Origin: Podarcis raffonei
Lineage: Eukaryota; Chordata; Lepidosauria; Squamata; Lacertidae
DNA: 64,000 nucleotides
Direction of reading: 5' to 3'
NCBI RefSeq assembly: GCF_027172205.1
Contig: NC_070617.1
Location: 1,309,501 to 1,373,500 of the forward strand
How positions within the stretch are numbered: the stretch's first letter is position 1; the number at the start of each line of letters is the position of its first letter. The position numbers and the translations under genes are program-made. Shown piece after piece: positions 59,799-64,000 of this stretch. The notes under the pieces are model-generated. The model saw only the letters and a program-made list of their open reading frames with translations, searched no databases and was not told where the DNA came from.

Positions 59799-61047
59799 TG
59801 TGGTACTCCACCCAATTAACGTTATTCATCATTTAACCGCATTGTAAACAATGGAAATTTAGTCATAGCTAAATATCCACCTTGTCATCTATAAAACTCA
59901 CAATGCAATTCCAACCAAATATACTTATCCTCAGCTAAGTTGCACTACTATTGCAGCCCCAATCGTGAGAAGAAAATGAAAGAGAGAGACAAGAAAAAGA
60001 AAAAGAGGACAGAAGAAGAGAAAGAGATAGAAGCAGAAAGAAGACGGGAAAGTAAGAAGAGAAATAATTGAGAAAAGAAAAGAAACAATTAAGGGGGGGA
60101 AGAACTTAATGATTTTCCATCAGCTGGTTACATAAAAAGCGGGGGAGGGGGATTAAGACATTTAGTCCAGATAAAGGATTGGATCTGGCCATTCTCATGT
60201 CTTTGCTCAATCCCTCCTTTGGGCCTGCAGTTCAGGACAGCGTGCTTGGCGTGCCTTGTGTTCATCCACATTTGAGTGGAGAAAAATGATTGGTGAAAAA
60301 AGATAATGTCTTGATTGGACTAGGGCAAGAAGGCTCACCAGATCTTTGGCTGGAGCTATCCAAACATCCCAGCTTAATTAGACAACTGTACCAGGCCTGG
60401 TGTTTTGATATCTCAGGATTGGGTCTGTCATAACGTAATTTTTACAACCATCGGAATAAGTCTAGTGTCATGAAAGAAAAGCAGGATTGTTCTCCCCCTC
60501 AAAAAAAGCTTTTAAACATTTTTAAAACATTTATCTTAAGGGAAATAGTGATGGTGAGGTGAATGTTACTATATTCTGAATATATATATATATATATTAA
60601 AAAATCAACAGCAGGATTTAGTCATTAACATAATTTAATGGTTGGCCTATGTATCTGTGGAATAAGTCTCCTTTTCTTGGGCCCTGAATACCAGAGAAAA
60701 TGCAATGGTTCCCAATTATCTGATGGCCCCATGGACTGAGATTAGGAAATGAATATCTTTTTAAAGGTACCATTACCATTTGATGCCAGATTATTCTGTG
60801 AACCGCCTGATATTCTGTGATCAGCTCTGAGACCCCAAAGTATAGGGTGGTATGTAAATTCAATAAAATCATTATCACTACCATCATCCTGAATTAGTGA
60901 TAGGATTGTTCCTGGGATCTCACCACAATTGTGCCATTTCATAGGGCTGAAAGGCCAACACAACTTTGTGTTAGTCTTTGTTTGTTTCTTAATGCCTCTC
61001 TTTTTGGGGGGCCTTGTAGATGCTTTGGAGCTTATTGTTGCCACACC
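59799..61047. other. 3' flank of gene D, inside the duplication
   Basis: Matches 48274-49877 but without the segment 48645-48988. Holds a short (TA)n run at 60582-60597 and the LINE-like tail at about 60790-60880. No gene seen. Confidence 0.5.
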
Positions 61048-61140
61048 GGGGAGGGCTGTGAAGCCTACTGAGTTCTGCTGATATGTCGGGGGGGGTATTC
61101 TTCTGCACCTGCACAGTAAATGCTAAACATGTGATTAACT

Positions 61141-61230
61141 CCCCAGTAATTATCAAATCAACTGTGATTACAACCGCTTCTGCAAATATCATGGGAAATT
61201 CTACTGGCCACTGGCAAAATAGTAAATTCT
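61141..61230 (+). promoter_or_regulatory. Conserved V2R upstream module, gene G
   Basis: CCCCAGTAATTATCAAATCA, ACTGTGATTACAACCGC, ATCATGGGAAATTCTACTGG, CCACTGGCAAAATAG. A second shared phrase, CAGCTGACTGAGTGATTATT, lies at 61315-61335, also seen as CAGCTGGGTGAGTGATCATT upstream of gene B. Both are close to the ATG. Confidence 0.5.
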
Positions 61231-61342
61231 GATTCAAACTAGATATTAACATCTGCTGTGCCATCAATCTGAGTGCTAACAAACTGCACTCTTGAACGTC
61301 CCGGCTTTTAAGCTCAGCTGACTGAGTGATTATTCTGCTCAG

Positions 61343-61651
61343 ATGATGAAACTAGCAGGCACTCAAATGCTAATGTGGGAACTGATAAAATGGTTTCTCA
61401 CTGGATGGTTTTCACCCAAGATTATTCTATTTGGAATACTGGCATTAGTGTGGCTGCCTCAAGCTGGTTGCAGACTCCCTGTTCTTAAATCTTGCAGGGA
61501 TGAACATACTCCTAGTCTTCACAACTATTATCAGCCAGGTGATCTCATCATTGGGTACATTATTTCACAGATCTACATATCTTCTTACCAAACAACATTC
61601 ACAAAACATCCCTCTCAGGATGCACTTGATGAGCTCATGTACGGAGCTAGG

Positions 61652-61682
<31 letters not shown>

Positions 61683-62797
61683 AATAATCTTTTCAGATAA
61701 TATTCTCCGGATGGTTCTATGAAGATGAGCTTTAGCTTCAATCGTTAGGGGGATGACCTAAGCTCATTCCTTACTTCCTTTTCGGAAAGGCATTCTGCCT
61801 CTACCGCTACCTTTTGGTATATTCTTATTTGCTGTGCTGTTGTAGATGATAATATTAGCATTAAAAGTAGTAATAAATGCAGATATTCTCTGACATTACT
61901 TCTCTTAGTAACCATGTGGACAATTTCTGAAGCTGAGTTTACAATTGCTAAGCCCAATCCTATTATTTGTAAGTATGATCAGTCCTGAGACTTCACTGTT
62001 GCTGGCATTATTTCTCAGATTTACATTAGAGTAAGCTTTTAATAGATTTTATCTCTGTTGAATTTCTTGAACTTGCTGCACACTGCTGAGAGACTGTTGT
62101 CAAAACATGTGCTACTCCCCTGACATATTTAGAAGGCAGCTGGGCTGCCATTGACTCTGGATGGCTTCCACTTGAGGTTAGAAATGCACTTATTTCTTAG
62201 TTTTCATGACCACAATTATCAGTTCCTGTTGTTGATCATGTGAGCTTGAGGTATCTTTTAACCTGATTTTTTAAAAACTCAACAGCTGGATTTTCTTGAT
62301 TATAGGTGACAGCCAACTAAATCATGCTAACAGGAGATGCTTTGAAATCAGTATCTGTTTATTCCAATGGATCTGTTCTGATCAGCCTTGTCTCTCACCC
62401 CATATATTTACTAGATATTGTCTTGTATTTTCATGATGTGACCTCCTTGATATTTATCATAGAAGTGGAAAGCAGTCCGAAAAAATAATCAAACTTCCAT
62501 TGTAGGTTTCTGACTCAAAATTACCAGAACATCCTGGCCTTTGTATTTGCTGTTAGGGAGATAAATTGCAACACTCATATCTTACCCAATTTCACCCTGG
62601 GTTTCAACATCTATGAGAATTATTTCCATCCAATATCTACACTTCAAGCCTCTATGGAAGTCCTCTGCACACGGGGAAGATTTATCCATAACTACAAATG
62701 CGAACCCCAGAACAGTTTGGCAGCGGTCATTGGGGGACCTGACTCTAATGTCTGTCTCCACATGGCAGTCATTTTGAACAACTATAAGATTCCACGT
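61343..62797 (+). CDS. V2R gene G, 5' part (exons 1-2), runs off the window
   Basis: Exon 1 is 61343-61638 (donor GTACGG, phase 2) and exon 2 is 62506-62797 (292 nt, donor GTAAGT). Together they give PQAGCRLPVLKSC, YYQPGDLIIGYIISQIYI, then [40 protein letters not shown] and ILNNYKIPR: V2R signal, N-terminus and first part of the Venus-flytrap. The methionine that starts the signal peptide in neighbours is replaced (SPKIILFGILALVWLPQAGC), so the first usable ATGs are 61343/61346, 27-odd residues further upstream. The real start is uncertain. Exons 3-6 are presumably to the right, and whether the gene is functional cannot be judged. Exon 2 is atypical (NCNTHILPNFTLGFNIYENY). Confidence 0.85.
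61655..61688. repeat. (GAT)n microsatellite
   Basis: About nine GAT units followed by AATAAT, starting about 17 bp after the gene G exon 1 donor. Confidence 0.95.
61945..62040 (+). pseudogene. Decayed second V2R exon 1 in intron 1 of gene G
   Basis: The plus strand reads CKYDQS, then, after a stop, [13 protein letters not shown], the same pattern as [18 protein letters not shown] in functional exon 1s. The upstream part is too decayed to show a signal peptide. It lies about 300 bp downstream of the gene G exon 1. Confidence 0.7.
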
Positions 62798-62964
62798 GTA
62801 AGTTGGCTACCCAAGGAACTGGAAGTTTATAAATCTGGGGTGGAGGCAGGAAGAGGAGTGTCTTAGAGAGTCAGGCTGCATGCTGCTTAAGGAACAAATA
62901 TACACCAAGGAAAAATAATCCTTAAACTGGCTTCATGTGCAGTTCCAAACTGCCGGTGTTTGCT

Positions 62965-63175
62965 TCCCCGCTCCTCCACATGCAGCTGCTGGGTGACCTT
63001 GGACTAGTCGCACTTCTCTGAAGTCTCTCAGCCTCACTCACCTCACAGAGTGTTTGTTGTGGGGGAGGAAGGGAAAAGAGATTGTGAGCCGCTTTGAGAC
63101 TCCTTAAGGGGAGTGAAAGATGGGGTATCAAGTCCAAACTCCTCCTCCTCCTCCTCCTCCTCCTCTTCTTCAAAC
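62965..63175 (+). mobile_element. MIR-like SINE, 5'-truncated
   Basis: Matches the 44152-44418 family from CTCCTCCACATGCAGCTGCT through GTGACCTTGGACTAGTCGCA to a (CTC)n tail. The tRNA-like head is missing. Confidence 0.75.
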
Positions 63176-63359
63176 TAATATTCCTTTTATGACCTCTGTT
63201 AGTCCAACTCCCTATTCACTGCAAGAACCCACAGCATTCCTAGCAAGTGGACATCCAGCTCTCCTTAAAGACCGCAGATGATTGAGAAATGCAGAAGCAG
63301 TGCTGGAGAGTCAGACAGGAGTGTAGGTCAAACAAAATTGTGGAATCTTTACTGCCAAT

Positions 63360-63587
63360 TTAGCAGTTTGAAAGCACCTCAAAGTGCAAGAAGATAAATA
63401 GGTACCGCTCTGGCGGGAAGGTAAACGGCGTTTCCGTGCACTGCTCTGGTTTTGCCAGAAGTGGCTTAGTCATCCTGGCCACATGACCCGGAAGCTGTAC
63501 GCCGGCTCCCTTGGCCAGTAAAGCGAGATGAGCACCGCAACCCCAGAGTCGGCCGCCACTGGACTTAATTGTCAGAGGTCCCTTTAC
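63360..63587 (+). mobile_element. Sauria-type SINE, 5'-truncated
   Basis: Contains AGATAAATAGGTACCGCTCT, GGTAAACGGCGTTTCCGTGC, CACATGACCCGGAAGCTGTA and an end reading GGTCCCTTTACC. Flanked by a perfect 13-bp target duplication, CTTTACTGCCAAT, at 63347-63359 and 63588-63600. The tRNA head is absent. Confidence 0.8.
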
Positions 63588-63600
63588 CTTTACTGCCAAT

Positions 63601-64000
63601 CCATGGGGGTGGAGTCCTCTGCAGCAACATTTATTTTTTTAAAAAAAGAGAGGGTCCCTTAGACCTAGTAACACAGTCATAGGAATTGGGGTGGGGAAGA
63701 GAGATATGTGAAAATGGCCTCTTGGACACAGCAGCTGAGTTGCCAGCCTGATCACCATTTTGCAATATGCACAATGTCCTGGATCTAGCATTGTTCCGGG
63801 GATTTGCAATGGTGTTGGGAACAGGAGAAGATGATGGTAAAAAAATAATATTTTGAGGAAAAGCCTGCAAAGTAGTTTTCTCTTCCTACAGGGATAGATG
63901 AGAAAAAGAAAAGGAATAACTGTGTTTTGATAATGCCCAGGTCCTCTCTAGAGGGGGACGGGAATCCTTCTGCTTAATAACTAGCCATCAAAGACTAGGT
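63601..64000. other. Intron 2 of gene G or flank, nothing recognised
   Basis: No exon, RNA gene or repeat signature that I can support. The gene G exon 3 is not reached. Confidence 0.4.

Larger units (their letters stand above)
51805..61047. repeat. Segmental duplication copy 2 (carries gene D)
   Basis: Second copy of 39322-49877. It starts directly at the L1 A-rich tail and ends at CACACCGGGGAG, after which copy 2 continues into the upstream region of gene G and copy 1 into unrelated sequence. It lacks the CR1 but carries extra repeat material at 57655-58435. Confidence 0.93.

Noticed and set aside
61655-61690. Poly-aspartate extension of gene G exon 1 (D9)
   Set aside because: The canonical phase-2 donor lies before the GAT repeat, and exon 2 joins properly from there, so the repeat is intronic.

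Overview
The window is vertebrate genomic DNA, almost certainly from a squamate reptile (lizard or snake). It is filled by a tandem cluster of vomeronasal type-2 receptor (V2R, family C GPCR) genes. The squamate call rests on the repeats: BovB (RTE) LINEs, L2- and CR1-type LINEs, an L1 tail, a Sauria-type SINE with an ACCTTT end, MIR-like tRNA SINEs and Tigger-like MITEs, set among expanded V2Rs. All exon calls below come from reading splice sites and frames by eye; no database search was run.

Every complete gene has the same six-exon plan with the same intron phases. Exon 1 holds the signal peptide and N-terminus (ends phase 2). Exon 2 is 292 nt (ends phase 0). Exon 3 is 843-861 nt and carries most of the ligand-binding Venus-flytrap. 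Exon 4 is 222-255 nt. Exon 5 is 127 nt, the start of the nine-cysteine domain (ends phase 1). Exon 6 is 902-911 nt: the rest of the cysteine-rich domain, seven membrane helices and the stop.

Layout: gene A (+, 3' part only, 124-2014); gene B (+, 4077-10906, 885 aa); an intergenic stretch with an L2 LINE, two orphan V2R promoter modules and a reversed exon-6 relic (10907-16252); gene E (+, 16253-25558, 874 aa, with a dead second exon 3 in an intron); gene F (-, 27718-35318, 869 aa, convergent with E); an L2 LINE and an LTR-like fossil (36440-38925). Then comes a segmental duplication: copy 1 (39322-49877) carries gene C (874 aa) and copy 2 (51805-61047) carries gene D (874 aa), separated by BovB and L1 fragments. 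Gene G (+, exons 1-2, from 61343) runs off the right edge.

The genes are alternative odorant or pheromone receptors, not parts of one pathway. V2Rs are typically expressed one or a few per vomeronasal sensory neuron. The most notable signals are: (1) a conserved module with a TAATTATCAAATTAA-like core about 200-290 bp upstream of each start codon, also present as orphan copies; (2) the C/D pair, with about 16 replacements in the 285-residue ligand-binding exon but one in the 303-residue transmembrane exon; (3) exon-level relics showing gene turnover. I see no unfamiliar multi-gene system.
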